NCBI GenBank assembly: GCA_963575745.1
Contig: CAUYUJ010020550.1
Span: 7,003-71,002, forward strand
Direction: 5' to 3'
DNA length: 64,000 nucleotides
DNA from: Prorocentrum cordatum
Lineage: Eukaryota > Sar > Dinophyceae > Prorocentrales > Prorocentraceae
The position numbers and the translations under genes were made by a program. Below, in pieces: positions 1-10,846 of the stretch. Each line of letters opens with the position of its first letter. Position 1 is the first letter of the stretch. The notes below the pieces were generated by a model, which saw only the letters and a program-made list of their open reading frames with translations, had not been told where the DNA came from and searched no databases.

Positions 1-2510
1 TGGAGGCAATACTGAGGCCTCTTGAGGGGGCCGATTCGAAGCCTTTTCGGGCATCTTCTTGAATATATGGGAAGCTTCTTGGGGCCTCTTGTGGGCCTCT
101 TGGTGGCCGCTCGGGGCATTCTGGGTCGGGGGCCTCTTGGGCTTCCTGGGGGCCTCTTGGGGCGGAATGCCTTAGTTCTCGGTTGGTGTTCGCCCTCTTG
201 GGCCTCTCTTGGGGCCGCCCTGGGACCCACTTAGGCCTTTTTAGGTGCCTCTTGAGCCGTCGTGGGTCTCCAGGCGCTCTTGCACTCGACGTCGAGCGTC
301 GTCGCAAGTCGTCGTGTCGTCGTACGTCGCCACACGTCGTCGCAGTCGTGTGGAGGACGACGCGACGATCGCGAGCCCGCGGGCCGCCCCCCGCTCCCAG
401 GGGGGCTTCTGCTGCTCCCCCCCGGAGGGGGCCGTCTGGGGGCTCTTCTGGAGCCCTTTGGGGCCGTCTCGGGGTGGTCTTGGCACAGGTACGCCTTTTA
501 CAATACAGCTCACCAGAGTGACACCCGAATCCAAATGATGAGACGAGGCAGAGGGATATCACTGCTGCTTCGGGGCAGAAGCCGGCTTCTGCAGTTCTTT
601 CGACACCAAACGCACCCGACACGTCAGACGTGTACAATGGATTCGGCATTCGTCGAGCGTGGAACGCATGAAACAGCAAGAACGTTGAAATGCATCACAA
701 CTCGACAGGCAGATCTGTCATGTTCGTCTCCTGTTGCCCTTGTGAGGGTCATCGTGGGCGTCCTCTTGTGCCCCACGGGGCCCTCACGAGGCCAGCGGGG
801 TGCCTCTTGGGGGTATCTTGGGGGTCTTAGGGGCCTGTCGAAGTCGGCAGGCTCGAAATATCGGTTCGAATGCCTCCTCTGCGGCCTCTTTTGCAGCCCT
901 CTTGAGGCCCTCTTTTGTCTCTCTTTGGCCGTCTTGGGCGGCACTTGGGCAGTCCCTGGCCCTCTTGGGCTGTCGTGGGGCTCTCTTGGCAGCCTCTGGC
1001 GGTTCCTGGGGCAGTCTTGGAAATCTTTTGGGCCGTCTTGGGCGGTGGGGGACCAGCAGAATAGGGCAAACAAAAATGCGGAAGATTTGAATGTTGAATC
1101 TGTCGGCTTTCCAGAGGAGTCTCGGAGCACTCCTGTGTCGGACGTGCGGCGTCCTGAAGGACTCGGGAGCTGTCCGACGGGTGCCGGCTCCAGGGCGCGC
1201 TTGAGCCGTCTGAGAGCTGCGTTCCTCCTGTGGCTCCCCTCGGAATCCTCGTGGGGTCCTCCTTGGCCGTCCTTGGGCGCCTCCTGGGCCGTCCGTGTGC
1301 CTCGGTGGGCAGTCGCGTGGCCCTCCTGGCAGCCTCTTGGGGCTTGCAGGTGAGATTTTGGGAGCCTATTGGGGCTGTCTTGGACAGGCAGTCAGGGTCC
1401 CGATAGAGGGGGAAGCAGGAACACGCTCCAAAACCAGGAGAAAAGAGATTTGGGCTTACCTTGGCTCGCTGGCAAAGCTTTGGATCGCTCCTGGGGAGGT
1501 CTCGGGACATCTCCTGCGCCGTCTGGAGGCTGTCATGGAGGATTCCAGAGCACTCGTGAGCCGTTTCGGAGCTTCATAGCTTCTCTGTAGTTCCTATGGG
1601 TGCTCTTTTCATGCTCTCTTTGGCCGTCTTGGGATGCTCTTGGCTCGTCCCTGGGCCCTCTTGGGCAGTCGCGGGGCTCTCTTCGCAGCCTCTTGAAGCT
1701 CCCAGCTCCCAGGGGCGGTCTTGGAAGCCTTCTGGGTCGTCTTGGGCGGTCGGGAAGCAGAGAAAGAGAGAAGTGCGAGCTCCTTCAAAAACTGCAGGCG
1801 AATCACTGAGTTGTCCTTCATTCGGAGCTCTGGAGGAGCCTCCTGTGGACCTCTTGGGCCTACAGGGGTGCCACTTGAGCGTCTGATTATCTTGGGCCGT
1901 CTTGGAGCGCTTTTGGGGCGGTCTGGGTGCGTATTGGAACCTCCTGCGCCGTCTGGAGCTCTTTTCGGGCCCCCATGGGCAGTCTTGGATGGCCCCCAGC
2001 CCGCCCCTGAGCCCTCGTGGGCATGTCTTGGGACCCTCGTGGCAGCCTCCTGGGGCCCCCAGGACTCCAAGGGCCGGTCTTGGAAGCTTGTTGGGCCGCT
2101 TCGGGCGGTCGGGAAACAGAGGAAGCGAAAAGGTCGAAATCCTTCAGAACCTTGGGAAATCAACGAGTTGTCTTTCTTCCGGTGCTCTGGAGGAGACTCT
2201 TGTGAACCTCTTGCGCCTCCAGGGGTGCCCCTTGAGCGTCTGGAACTCATCTTCTCGACATCTTGGGGCGCTGCTGAGGCGGTCTTGGGCCATGTTGGGA
2301 CCCTCCGGCGCCGTCCAGAAGCGGTCGTGAACGCTTTCGGAGATCTACTGACCCATTTCAATGCATATACGGGTCAATCGAGCTTTGCAGGATCCTGCAA
2401 GATCCTGCAGGATCCTAGCCTGGGCCGATGCACCCCTAGCGTTGCAGGATCCCGCAAGGTCCGGCGCTCTAGCTGACCCCCATTTGCAATGACCCCCGTC
2501 TCTTACAGCT
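1..2510. repeat. Degenerate tandem repeat, period about 355 bp, rich in CTCTTGGGGGCC
   Basis: The stretch consists of diverged copies of a unit of roughly 350-360 bp. The anchor TTGGGCGGTCGGGAA-like recurs near 1042, 1746 and 2105, with a weak copy near 1390. A second anchor, CTCTGGAGGAG, recurs near 1828 and 2188. Every unit contains many short CTCTTGGGG/GGCC words. Reading frames cross it on both strands, but they follow the repeat and change frame between units, so no gene is called. The last unit ends in a palindrome-rich segment near 2385-2420. Confidence 0.75.
2385..2425. repeat. Palindromic TGCAGGATCCTGCA repeats at the end of the 355-bp array
   Basis: The perfect palindrome TGCAGGATCCTGCA is followed by a second, overlapping copy of its half-site. 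The same arrangement is seen at about 10755-10785 in the dispersed copy of the unit, so it belongs to the repeat rather than being a chance dyad. Confidence 0.7.
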
Positions 2511-2667
2511 CGACTGCAGCGGCTGCGGCCCCGCTTTCGAGCTCTCCTGAGCCGTCTCGTAGCTTCGAAGTTGTCTGGGGTGGGTCCCCGACCTCTCATG
2601 GCGTGCGGTCCCTGGGCCTCGCCCTGCAGGATACACGGATGAAAATGTTAGCCAGCGCCGACCCCAA

Positions 2668-3105
2668 ACATGCAATTCATGTTGCGCAACGTGTGGTGGA
2701 AAATACGTGGTGCACTATGATTCTATACAGCTGTGTAACCTATATATCAGTGGTGCAATCTATGTCACCCACTCTGTTTTTGTGCAATACATGTTGTGCA
2801 GCTTGTGCTGTGCAAGCGGGTTGTGCATTCGATGTGGTGCAGTGTATCTGGCCCAGCATATGTGGTGCAGTCTACGCGCTGCCATCTACGTTGTGCAACC
2901 GATGTGATGCATCATATGTGCGGAAAAATACGTGGCGCAATCCAATCACGAGATGGTGCCATCTATGTTGTGCAACGCATCTGGTACAACCCGCGTGGTG
3001 CAATATATGTTGCGCGATCTACGTGGTGCAATACATGTGTTCCAATCTCTGCGGTGCAATGGACGTGGTGCAACTGATGCGGGGCAATAGACTTGTACAA
3101 ACGAG
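2668..3105. repeat. Minisatellite, unit about 10-11 bp, TGTGGTGCAA
   Basis: About forty degenerate copies of a TGTGGTGCAA-like word follow one another, with variants such as TGTTGTGCAAC and CGTGGTGCAAT. They encode Cys/Val/Gln-rich frames that have no independent support as genes. Confidence 0.75.
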
Positions 3106-3109
3106 CTGT

Positions 3110-3600
3110 CACATCCCATGCGGTTGCAAAAATCCCACCCAGACACCTACCCGCAACTTGGTTCGCAAAACCCATGCGGCGGCGATTGCGATGAGTGCTT
3201 GGCGTTGGCTGGTGCATCCCTGGGGCCGCGCCAACCCAAGCTCACGCGCGCAGCGGCCACCTAGCTAGGCGCGACCGCCGCGGCCGCGGTGGCGCCGACA
3301 GCTGGGCACATCCCAGCGGGCACTTCAATGTGAGTCGGTGAGTTGGGCGGGCGCGGTGTCATGGCAATGAAGACAACGGTAGACGCGACAATGATAGTAG
3401 CGATGATGGCGACGCTCTTGGCAACGACGACGGCGCCGCCAGTGACGGCGAGGATGCTGATCGCGCCGACGACGATGACGCCGTCCACGCGTCGGTGATG
3501 AAGGTGCAGGAAAGAGTTCGGCATGCGCGCGCGGCCGACGCGCGAGAGTGGCCCTCATGGTCACACGTTTGACACGGTTCGTGCCCCCCCCCCCAGCACG
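3110..3600. other. No gene recognised; GC-rich unique-looking stretch
   Basis: A minus-strand frame at 3261-3524 would give a hydrophobic Ala/Val/Ile-rich 87-residue peptide. It is compositionally biased (GAC/GAT-rich codons), has no recognisable motif and is not called. A short poly-C run lies near 3586-3596. Confidence 0.4.
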
Positions 3601-4200
3601 CGCACAAGGGCGCTCTCAAATGATTTCGGCATGTGGCTCAAAATGTCCTGTTGGACGGATTCTAGAAATAAATCTTGACCATTCGCAAGAGCGCGAGCGC
3701 AGGCTTTCTTTAAAACTGTGGTCGCGAAACCATGTGCGTTTATATGTGTTTTGAACACTCGGTTTTTGGATCCGGTACGGAAGCCACGTTGTTGACGAAT
3801 TTCGGCACACGCGCGCGCGGCAACGCGCGCGTGCACTTCGCCCAATTTGCTGCAAAGGACTATCGTGACAACGCGCGCGCAAGGGCGCTCGAACGATTTC
3901 GACACGCGCGCGCAAAGCCCTCGCTGGTAGAATGTTATGAAAATGCTTGGAACAAGCACTGATGTTCTTGACAATTCGCCGGAGTGCGCGCGCAAGCGTT
4001 CTTGAAAATACGCATTGCGAAACCCTGTGTGTTTTATATGTGAGTTGGAAATTCGATCTTGAAATCCGCACGGAACAACAAGGGTTCGAATGATTTCGGC
4101 ATGCGCACGCGACGACGCGCCCGCGTGCACTTCGTCCAACTGTTCGCAGGGAATTCTTGAAAACTGGAAATTTTGATAAACGAGCGCGCGCGCAATATTT
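3600..4200. repeat. Two to three diverged tandem units of about 296 bp with CGCGCG tracts
   Basis: The block around 3683-3745 (AGCGCG...AAACCATGTGCGTTTATATGTG-like) recurs at about 3979-4042, a spacing near 296 bp. The ATGATTTCGGCATG-like block at about 3618 recurs at about 4088, with weaker versions near 3797 and 3890. Alternating CGCG runs lie inside each unit. The array directly abuts the broken 3' end of the minus-strand LINE. Confidence 0.65.
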
Positions 4201-4261
4201 TTGTTCTGGAGGATGGCGGGGGGGGGGGGGGCGGATACTGCCCCCCTGGGACGATGTGAAC

Positions 4262-6420
4262 TCATACGGAAAATGAGCAAAGGCGGCGACATGGCCGCCA
4301 GGCCCGGCGAGCCTGATCAGGCTGGCGCTGGATGTCGGGCGGGCCCAGCGCGTCGATGCCCTTCGCCTCGTTGGCAGGTGTCCTAGGTAACGCCGCATCC
4401 AGATCCAGAAGAGCGGTGTGTGGCACAGGCGCAGTACGCGCCTCATCAAGGCACTTCTTCATCATGTCGACGATGTCCTGGGGCGCGTCGACTGGGCCCT
4501 TCCACGTATCTCTCCATTCAGAAGCCAGACCTTGCAGCATCGCCTGGTTATCTGAAGCGACCGTGCCCGAGGAGTCCTTACTTTCCCACGCCGGGGCAGC
4601 CGCTGGTTTCACGCGGCGCTGGACGGCCCCAGGTTTCTCGATTTCTTGGACCCACTTCATGGAAGAGGACCTGGAGGCCAACGTGGCCCGAGCATTTGAG
4701 AGACCGGCCCACCTGCGAGCCCTCTCCAGCAATTCAGGCACAGTTCCCAAGAAGACAACATCCAAGTTGGCGACCACGCCCTTCCACAAGAAAACCTCTT
4801 GAGGGTCCTGCCTCTTGCCAAAGTAGGTCCCGTCGTTCACGCCGTCCAGCAGCTCGATCCGCGTTTGCGCCTTCATTACACACTGGGCTGCCTGGTCAGG
4901 GTCCGAGTCGTTGAGCTTCAAGGCAGCATATCTGATCACCAGCGTGCGAGCGATGCCCCACCATTCCGCGCGCTCGTTCCTCACACGCGCTCTGCCTGGG
5001 GTCGAACGCACGAGCTTCCAGCAGCAAGCAGGGCCACGAGCGCGCCCCGAGTAAAGCTTCCACTTATCAGAACTAACCTTCTCGTGCAAACGAACTGCTC
5101 TCTCCATCGCAGTAGTCCAATGATTGTGCATCTTATCCACGGCACATCGACCCCCCCCTCCCTGCCACTGGAAGCCAAAGTACTGAGCAGGATCACAAGG
5201 TGCATGGTTCCCCAAAAATCCAGAAGGGGTTAGTCCATGTGCATCAGGAACTCCCTCCCAGTATATACGCGCGCGTGCGTCTTCCCAAGTCTTAACAGCC
5301 ATGGCAAAAGTCATCTTCTCAACTGAGCTGACATCAGGTCGACTGCCCCCCCCCCCCCCCCCCCTAAGGTCGGCACCCTCTGCCCCCAAAGGCCCATTGG
5401 GCAAAGGGGGTGAGCAGTGCGTGCTTTGGGGGCCTACAAGAGTCATGCAAGCAGGCCTATCCATAGGCTGGTGCAAACCATCGAATGCCTCGTGGAGCTC
5501 AGGAGGAAGCTCTTGCAGCTTTCTTGTTCGGGCATTTGCTTTTATCTTCGAAGTCTCAACCCTCTTCGAAGTCTCAGGGCCAGGTAGGGCTCGTGGACGC
5601 TCACCAGTCGGAAGCGGCTGCGGCAAGACGAGGTGACGGTACCAGCACTGCGCGCGAGCCGCCTTCACGCAGACGTTGACCCCGCAGTGCGTCTTCCAAG
5701 GCACCGACACTTCAGGGCTCAAGCTCAGATCAGGAAAACCTCGTCCGACAAGGCCATAGACATACGTGCGTCCAATGCCTCTGTCGCACGTCGCACTGCA
5801 CGAGGGAGCGACGATCCGAGTGCCGAGGCGCTCGGGAAAACCGGCGGCAGCAAATGGGGCGGGCTCGATATCCCAGTCCGCCAAGATCAGGCGCGGGCCA
5901 GCCAGAGAGCGCACAAAGGCGTCCAACGCCACATGCACGTCGCTATTCCAACCTTTCACTCCCAGTCCTGGCTGAAGGTACGCAGAGATCAGCACAAAGT
6001 TGCCAGCCTTGGCGCGCAACACAATCGGCGGCAACCTGCCAGCATCCAGAGAAGCGCGACGTGCACTCTCAAAGCTCGTCGCTGCAATATGCTTCTTCGT
6101 CAGAATCCACTCTCCACAAGAAAGCCCGCTCTCCGACTTGCCCGACGGGTGAGCCGCAGTGTGAGCAAGCCTCCAGCCGTCCGTGTCCAAACCTGCGCAG
6201 ATGTCAGGCATGTCCGGCTTACCCTTGTGTGTCTCGCAGAAAGCCACGGCGCTGCACTCCGACTCCTGGGACAAGAATCGCGCAGCCTGCGGCCCCCACT
6301 CAGTGATGTGGCCGAACAAGATGGACATCGAGGCATCCTCTGGATCAGGTAAGTCATCAGAAACAGGCGCTGCATCGCCCCAACTCCGTGGGCACTGCGG
6401 GGCGCCGCTAGGAGCCAGGC
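4262..6420 (-). pseudogene. LINE ORF2 fragment: endonuclease domain, no reverse transcriptase
   Basis: The open frame continues upstream to 6931, but there it overlaps ORF1 and is arginine/proline-rich, so the real protein is taken to begin near 6420. An endonuclease/exonuclease/phosphatase-like domain follows. Its catalytic Glu context is AVAFCETHK; PRLILADWDIEP stands where the family has GDWN; a later segment (VPWKTHCGV) stands where a D/H motif is usual. A long linker follows, resembling the endonuclease-to-RT spacer of the intact LINE, and the frame ends at ALPRTPANEAKGIDALGP, which resembles the first RT block. The Asp-to-Asn swaps and altered terminal motif suggest a weakened or dead nuclease. 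No RT or RNase H motif is present. Confidence 0.8.
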
Positions 6421-7397
6421 GGCCCAGGAGCAGCAGTAGCAGCAGCGGGATCGCCGCCACCCTTGCCCACACCCTTGGCCGCCCTGGCCTGGGTCTCCGT
6501 GTTGGTGACGAACTTGGCGCGCATGTCCTTCCGCGCAGACTCAGGAATCGCCGCAGAGGCGCTGGGACCCTGGCCCGCAGCCGCGGCCGAGGAAGCCGAA
6601 GCTGCGCCGCCCGCCTCGGTGGGCGGGGGTGCGCCAGAGTCCCCTTCGCCGCGGACCGCGGCACCTCCCTCACCACGGCGAAGCCGGTTGGTGGCAGCCT
6701 CCTTGTGTGCGCTCTTCGCCTGGTCGAGGAGCGCCTGGCACTCCTTCTGCTTCTCGGTCGCTTGCCTCGAGATGTCCTCCAGCTGTTTCTGGAAGGTCTC
6801 GGGCGCCGTCTTATCGGTCGGCTCCAACTCGCCGAGGGACTCGAACAGGGCAGGGTCCACGGCAAACGTGATACCCTCAGGCGCCTTGTCGGGAGTCTTG
6901 CCCACGCGCTCCTGGGCCTGCAAGCTCGCACTCCGCCTCGACCATGTCATCGGCAGCATTGTCGAAATGGATCACGTGCCTTCTCCAGCTGCTGCTAGAC
7001 GTACTCGACAGCACGAGCTGCTTTGTCCAGCACCTCCTGCTTGCGCGAGCACTCCGCCGTGGCCTCCTTGAGCATTGTGTAGGCAGGCTTGGGAGCTGAG
7101 ACTGGCTTCTTCGCCTCAGCCAAGACCTCTAGCCGCCTCTGGGTCCTTCCCCAAGCCCGCCGTCTCCATCGCCTTAGACATGTAGTCTTCGAGCGTGAAG
7201 GTGGATGGGCCCTTGTGCCAGTCGCCCTGACCGTCCTTCCACCACGGTGCGTACCACGTACCATTCGCCGTAGTTGTCCATCCTGGCTGCACAGTGCCGC
7301 AAATCGCGCAGGCCCCTTTCTGACGCTTGAGCCGCCAGTTCCAGGCCCAGTTGCCGCACGTCGCGCACGTGGTGAACGTATTCTTTCCACCTCCCAT
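6416..7397 (-). pseudogene. LINE ORF1: zinc ribbon and coiled-coil protein, frameshifted
   Basis: The likely start is the ATG at 7397-7395 (MGGGKNTF), about 127 nt after the SL. A zinc-ribbon-like motif follows, CATCGNWAWNW then CAICG, so four cysteines with an aromatic-rich spacer. The first frame stops at about 7116. The sequence carries on in a second frame to about 6995 (EAKKPVSAPKPAYTMLKEA, charged and helical) and in a third from about 6959 (LEDISRQATEKQKECQALL, coiled-coil-like, then Ala/Gly/Pro-rich). In the family, such an ORF1 probably binds the element RNA. At least two frameshifts break it. Confidence 0.75.
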
Positions 7398-7523
7398 CTG
7401 TTGCTCCAGCAGGAGCTCACAAAACCTTGCTCCAGCAGGAGCCCACAAATCACTGAAAGCTGGCTCGGGGAACAGAGCTATCCCAGTGAGGCACGGATGC
7501 GCGGAGCATCCAAATTCATTAGC

Positions 7524-7545
7524 CTTGAGCCAAAATGGCTACGGA
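7524..7545 (-). other. Relict spliced leader, exact 22-nt match
   Basis: Read on the minus strand this is T followed by CCGTAGCC and then ATTTTGGCTCAAG, an exact match to the conserved dinoflagellate SL. It stands 127 nt 5' of the LINE ORF1 start and marks the 5' end of a trans-spliced RNA that was copied back into DNA. It is not an SL RNA gene, because no GT donor follows the terminal AAG. Confidence 0.93.
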
Positions 7546-7625
7546 GGAGGAGGAGGGAAAGGAGGGAAAGCAGGAGTAGTAGTAGGAGGAGCAGGAGGCG
7601 GAGGAAGAGGAGGAGGAGGAGGACG
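7545..7625. repeat. Purine tract, (GGA)n-like
   Basis: Interrupted GGA/GGGA repeats begin at the base next to the relict SL and run to about 7624. Confidence 0.9.
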
Positions 7626-7890
7626 TGCCGTTCCTGCCCCCTGCAAGGCCTGCGTCGCTTTGCCCTCGCGAGGTCGTCGGCAGCGGGGCCGCGCGCAAGA
7701 GCGCCTTCCGCTGGCAAGGCGGGAACGCGCTCCGATCCGGTTCTCAAGTTGTGCCACAGTCGACCCGTTGTTCTGGGAGGGAGGGTGGGAGAAGGAGGGC
7801 CCCTCTGACTCGCTCGACCAAGGCTAACTTGATCCTCCTACTCCTCACTCACTCACTCATGGCATGAGCTCCTTTCCTGTAGGTGCTGCC
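7626..7890. other. No gene recognised between (GGA)n and a hairpin
   Basis: GC-rich DNA without a motif or conserved frame. CACTCACTCACTCAT at about 7846-7860 is a short (CACT)n run. Confidence 0.4.
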
Positions 7891-7893
7891 ATT

Positions 7894-7937
7894 GGCCCCC
7901 TCCTGCGGGTACCGTATGGTACTGCAGGAGGGGGGCC
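7894..7937. repeat. Hairpin with a GGCCCCCTCCTGC stem
   Basis: GGCCCCCTCCTGC (7894-7906) is answered by its reverse complement at 7924-7937, with one extra G. The loop itself carries GGTACC/GGTACT. It could be a very short foldback element or a transcribed hairpin; there is no T tract that would suggest a terminator. Confidence 0.7.
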
Positions 7938-7949
7938 ATACCGAAAACC

Positions 7950-8028
7950 TCCTACTCCTGCTGCTCCTCCTCCTCCTCCTCCTCCTCCTCCTCCTCCTCC
8001 TCCTCCTCCTCCTCCTCCTCCTCCTCCT
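7950..8028. repeat. (TCC)n microsatellite
   Basis: Nearly pure CTC/TCC repeats of about 75 bp. Confidence 0.95.
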
Positions 8029-8080
8029 AATGTAATTCTCCACGTCCTCGTGACGTGTGCTTTACGGCGGCATCAGGCCT

Positions 8081-8367
8081 TAGCCCTGCCACCACCACCA
8101 CCACCATCAGAAACGCAAGCATACGCATCATCACCATCGTCATCACCATTATCAGCAACACCACCATCATGAGCATCATATTATCAATATCCTCACGCTC
8201 CTCGTCATCATCGCCATCATCAACATCTTCCATAGCGGCAGCGTCATTGTCATCGTCATCAGCATCGCCATCAACATCGGCATCCGCACCAACATCAGCA
8301 GTATCACCATCACCATCATAACCACCACCCTCATCATCACCTCCATCAACAACATCGTCCCCACCAT

Positions 8368-8398
<31 letters not shown>

Positions 8399-9158
8399 AG
8401 CAGCAGTAACAGCGGCACCAACAACAGCAACATCGTCATCATCAGCATCATGACTGGCACCACCACCACAAGCATCATCATCGTGTTCATCATCAGCATC
8501 ATCAGCAGCAGCATCATCAGCATCATCATCAGCATCATCATCGTCATTATCGTTTTCAGCACCAGCACCAGCATCATTATCATCACCATCATCACAGACA
8601 AAACCACCACCAACATCGTCACCGACATCATGAACGTCCTGCTCCACGCCCTCGTCCTCCTCCGCCTCCTCTTCATCGTCATCATCACCATCATCGTTAT
8701 CATCAGCAGCATCACAATCATCACCATCATCACCATCATCATAATCGGCAGATGACTATCATCCTAATCAGCATCGTCATTATCGTCATCGTCGCCATCA
8801 TCATCACCATCCTCCTCCTCTTCATCATCATCCTCATCCTCATCCTCATCAGCGACAGCAGACCATCATCATCCTCTGCCTCATCATCATCAGCATCAGT
8901 ATCATCAGCATCATCATCGTCATCATCACTTCCATCATCACCATCATCACCATCAGCATTATCATCATCAGCAGCAGCATCATCATGATCATCTTCATCC
9001 TCCTCATCATCATCAGCATCAGCATCATCACCGTCGTCGGCGTCGTCATGATCATCAACACTCTCGTCCTCATCCTCCTTAAGCGCCTCGTCTTCATTAT
9101 CCTCCTTGTGCGCCTCCTCCGCCTCAGCCTCCTCCGCCTGCTCCTCCTCCTCCATTCT
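8081..9158. repeat. (ATC)n/(CAT)n-rich array, about 1.1 kb
   Basis: Interrupted trinucleotide repeat made of CAT, CAG and CAC words. The minus strand gives long Asp/Ala-rich or Met-rich frames and the plus strand Ile/Ser/His-rich frames. These are products of the repeat and are not called as genes. Confidence 0.9.
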
Positions 9159-9870
9159 TTTTCCTTATAAATAACTTCTCCCGGTCGCACCCCGAGGCCA
9201 GTTTTTAGGGCGAGCCGGGTGTTTCGCCTGACACTTCCTCATCATTTATGACTCAGAAGCTTGAAAATTGGCAACGGTTTCACAGATGGAGGGCGGGTCG
9301 TTTTCAAAATGTGGCTCTCGCCATAGCGCCGCGCACATTCGTTCTAAAAATTCGCAAGAGCTTCACGGATTGAGAGCGAATCATTCTCAACATGTCGCTC
9401 TCTTCTTAGCGCCGCGCACATTCGTTCTAAAATGTGTAAGAATTTCACGGATTGAAAGCGGTTCCTTTTCAAAATGTGGCTCTCGATTCAGCGTCGCGCA
9501 CATTCGTTTATACAATGTGTAAGAGTTTCACGGATTCCCATGAACAACATACCAGAAATTTTGTGTAAGAAGGATTCAAGACTACGCGGGTGCAACAGTG
9601 GTCCGCTGTGTTGAAGTCCCAGGAATGGCGTTCTGGCACGATTCCAAACCGTCAAGACGCAACAGTCAGGTTGATCTGTGGCGTTGGAATCCCGAGAACA
9701 ATGTTTTGGCATGCTTCAGAACCTTCAAACGGTTGCCTTCAAACGAGGCAGCTCCCTCAACGGAAATGAACCGTTGTAAGGGCCTATGAAGAGGGAGCTT
9801 GGAGGGAGGGTTTATTCCATCATCGTTGATGACTCGTGGGTGTACTCTGGTCCTCCTCCTCATCATGCTT
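9150..9870 (-). repeat. Dispersed repeat family X, copy A (with internal 90-bp and 70-bp tandem units)
   Basis: Three diverged units of about 90 bp lie at about 9270-9540; each has CCGCGCACATTCGTT, TTTCACGGATTGA and TTTTCAAAATGTGGCTCTCG-like blocks. Next to them is a segment with GGCGTTCTGGCACGATTC-like 70-bp repeats, ending in GGAGCTTGGAGGGAGG. The whole unit reappears inverted at 48770-49515 and, more diverged, at 16620-17205. Read in the orientation of the 48.8-kb copy it ends with a TTATTTACAAGGAAAAGGAA-like segment followed by (GGA)n. Confidence 0.8.
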
Positions 9871-10030
9871 CTCCTCCTCCTCCTCCTGCTCCTCGTCCTC
9901 GTCCTCCTCCTCCTCCTGCCTCCTCCCTCCTCCCTCCTCCCACCTCTCTCCTCCCTCCTCCCTCCTCCTCCTCCTCCTCCTCCTCCTCCTCCTCCTTGTC
10001 CTCCTCCTCCTCCTCCTCCTCCTCCTCCCC
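9857..10030. repeat. (TCC)n microsatellite
   Basis: TCC/CTC repeats with a few interruptions, starting directly at the edge of repeat X copy A. Confidence 0.95.
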
Positions 10031-10072
10031 CTCCCCCCCGATGGGCGCGGCGAAGACGACGCCGCCGCCGCA

Positions 10073-10106
<34 letters not shown>

Positions 10107-10224
10107 ACGGCGACTGGCCCTCTGGGCGAGCGCGCCTGGCCTGCGGCTGCTGGCCCCTCTGCTTGCCCTTCCCCTGCGGCTGCTGCTGCGGCTGCTGCAG
10201 CGGCTGCCCGAAGGACGCCTTGGG
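10031..10224. repeat. GC-rich (CCG)n/(ACG)n and (GCTGCTGCG) tracts
   Basis: Short GCC, GAC and GCT repeat runs. Open frames here are low-complexity Pro/Ala/Asp strings. Confidence 0.7.
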
Positions 10225-10227
10225 CGG

Positions 10228-10386
10228 CGATAAATGGGGGGCGATACATGGGGGGGCTGCGAGGGCTGCAGAGAAGGGGCTCGACAGGTCCCCTCAAGGC
10301 CAAGGGGCCCCTAGAGGCCCCGAAGGGGGCCTCCAGGGCCCGAATAGTGCACCCTTCTCCCCCCCTCCATGTATCGCCCCCCTGTT
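10228..10386. mobile_element. Foldback element with GGGGGGCGATACATGG arms
   Basis: The left arm near 10232-10253 (GGGGGGCGATACATGG then G-rich) is answered by its reverse complement near 10362-10384. The interior of about 110 bp contains further GGGGCCCC/AGGGGCCCCTA-like dyads near 10295-10335. It carries no coding sequence, so it is best read as a small non-autonomous inverted-repeat element. Confidence 0.65.
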
Positions 10387-10493
10387 AAGCGACGCCCAAC
10401 CGCCTTGCCACCGCCCCACTCCGCAAGGCCCTGCGGAAGGACCCCGGCTCCGGCCCCGGCCTCGCCTCCATCGGGGATCTACTGACCCAGGGC

Positions 10494-10846
10494 GATAAGA
10501 TCAAAATCCTTCAGAACCTTGGGAAAATGAGTGATTCGTCATTCTCTCCACGCTCTGGAGGAGCCTCTTCTGGACCTCTTGGGCCTCCAAACGCGCCCCT
10601 GGAGCGTCTGCGATTCACATCTCCGCCGGCTTGGAGCGCTGTTGGGGCGGTCTTGGGGCATGTTGGGAGCCTCCTGCACCGTCCTGAAGCGGTCGTGAAC
10701 GCCTTCGGGGATCTACTGACCCAAGTCGATGCACACCCAGGTCAATCGGACTTTGCAGGATCCTGCAAAATCCTGCAGGATCCAGCAAACGATCCGGCGC
10801 TCTGGCTGACCCCAGCTTGCAATGGCCCCCGCCTCTTGAGCCCCGA
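10494..10846. repeat. Dispersed single copy of the 355-bp repeat unit
   Basis: This is collinear with 2133-2500. Shared blocks include ATCCTTCAGAACCTTGGGAAA, CTCTGGAGGAG, GCGGTCGTGAACGC, GATCTACTGACCCA and the TGCAGGATCCTGCA palindromes, in the same order and spacing. It shows that the unit at the left edge is dispersed and not only tandem. Confidence 0.85.

Larger units (their letters stand above)
4240..7545 (-). mobile_element. SL-headed LINE (non-LTR retrotransposon), truncated at the start of its reverse transcriptase
   Basis: On the minus strand this runs from an exact dinoflagellate spliced leader (7545-7524), through a 5' leader, an ORF1 with a zinc-ribbon motif and coiled-coil region, into an ORF2 fragment with an AP-like endonuclease domain. 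It stops at about 4262, where the first reverse transcriptase motif should begin. The rest of the reverse transcriptase, RNase H and the 3' end are missing, and a tandem repeat array follows. A (GGA)n tract (plus strand) touches the SL on the 5' side. ORF1 is split by frameshifts, so the copy is dead. Layout matches the more complete plus-strand LINE at 41.9-47.8 kb. Confidence 0.85.
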
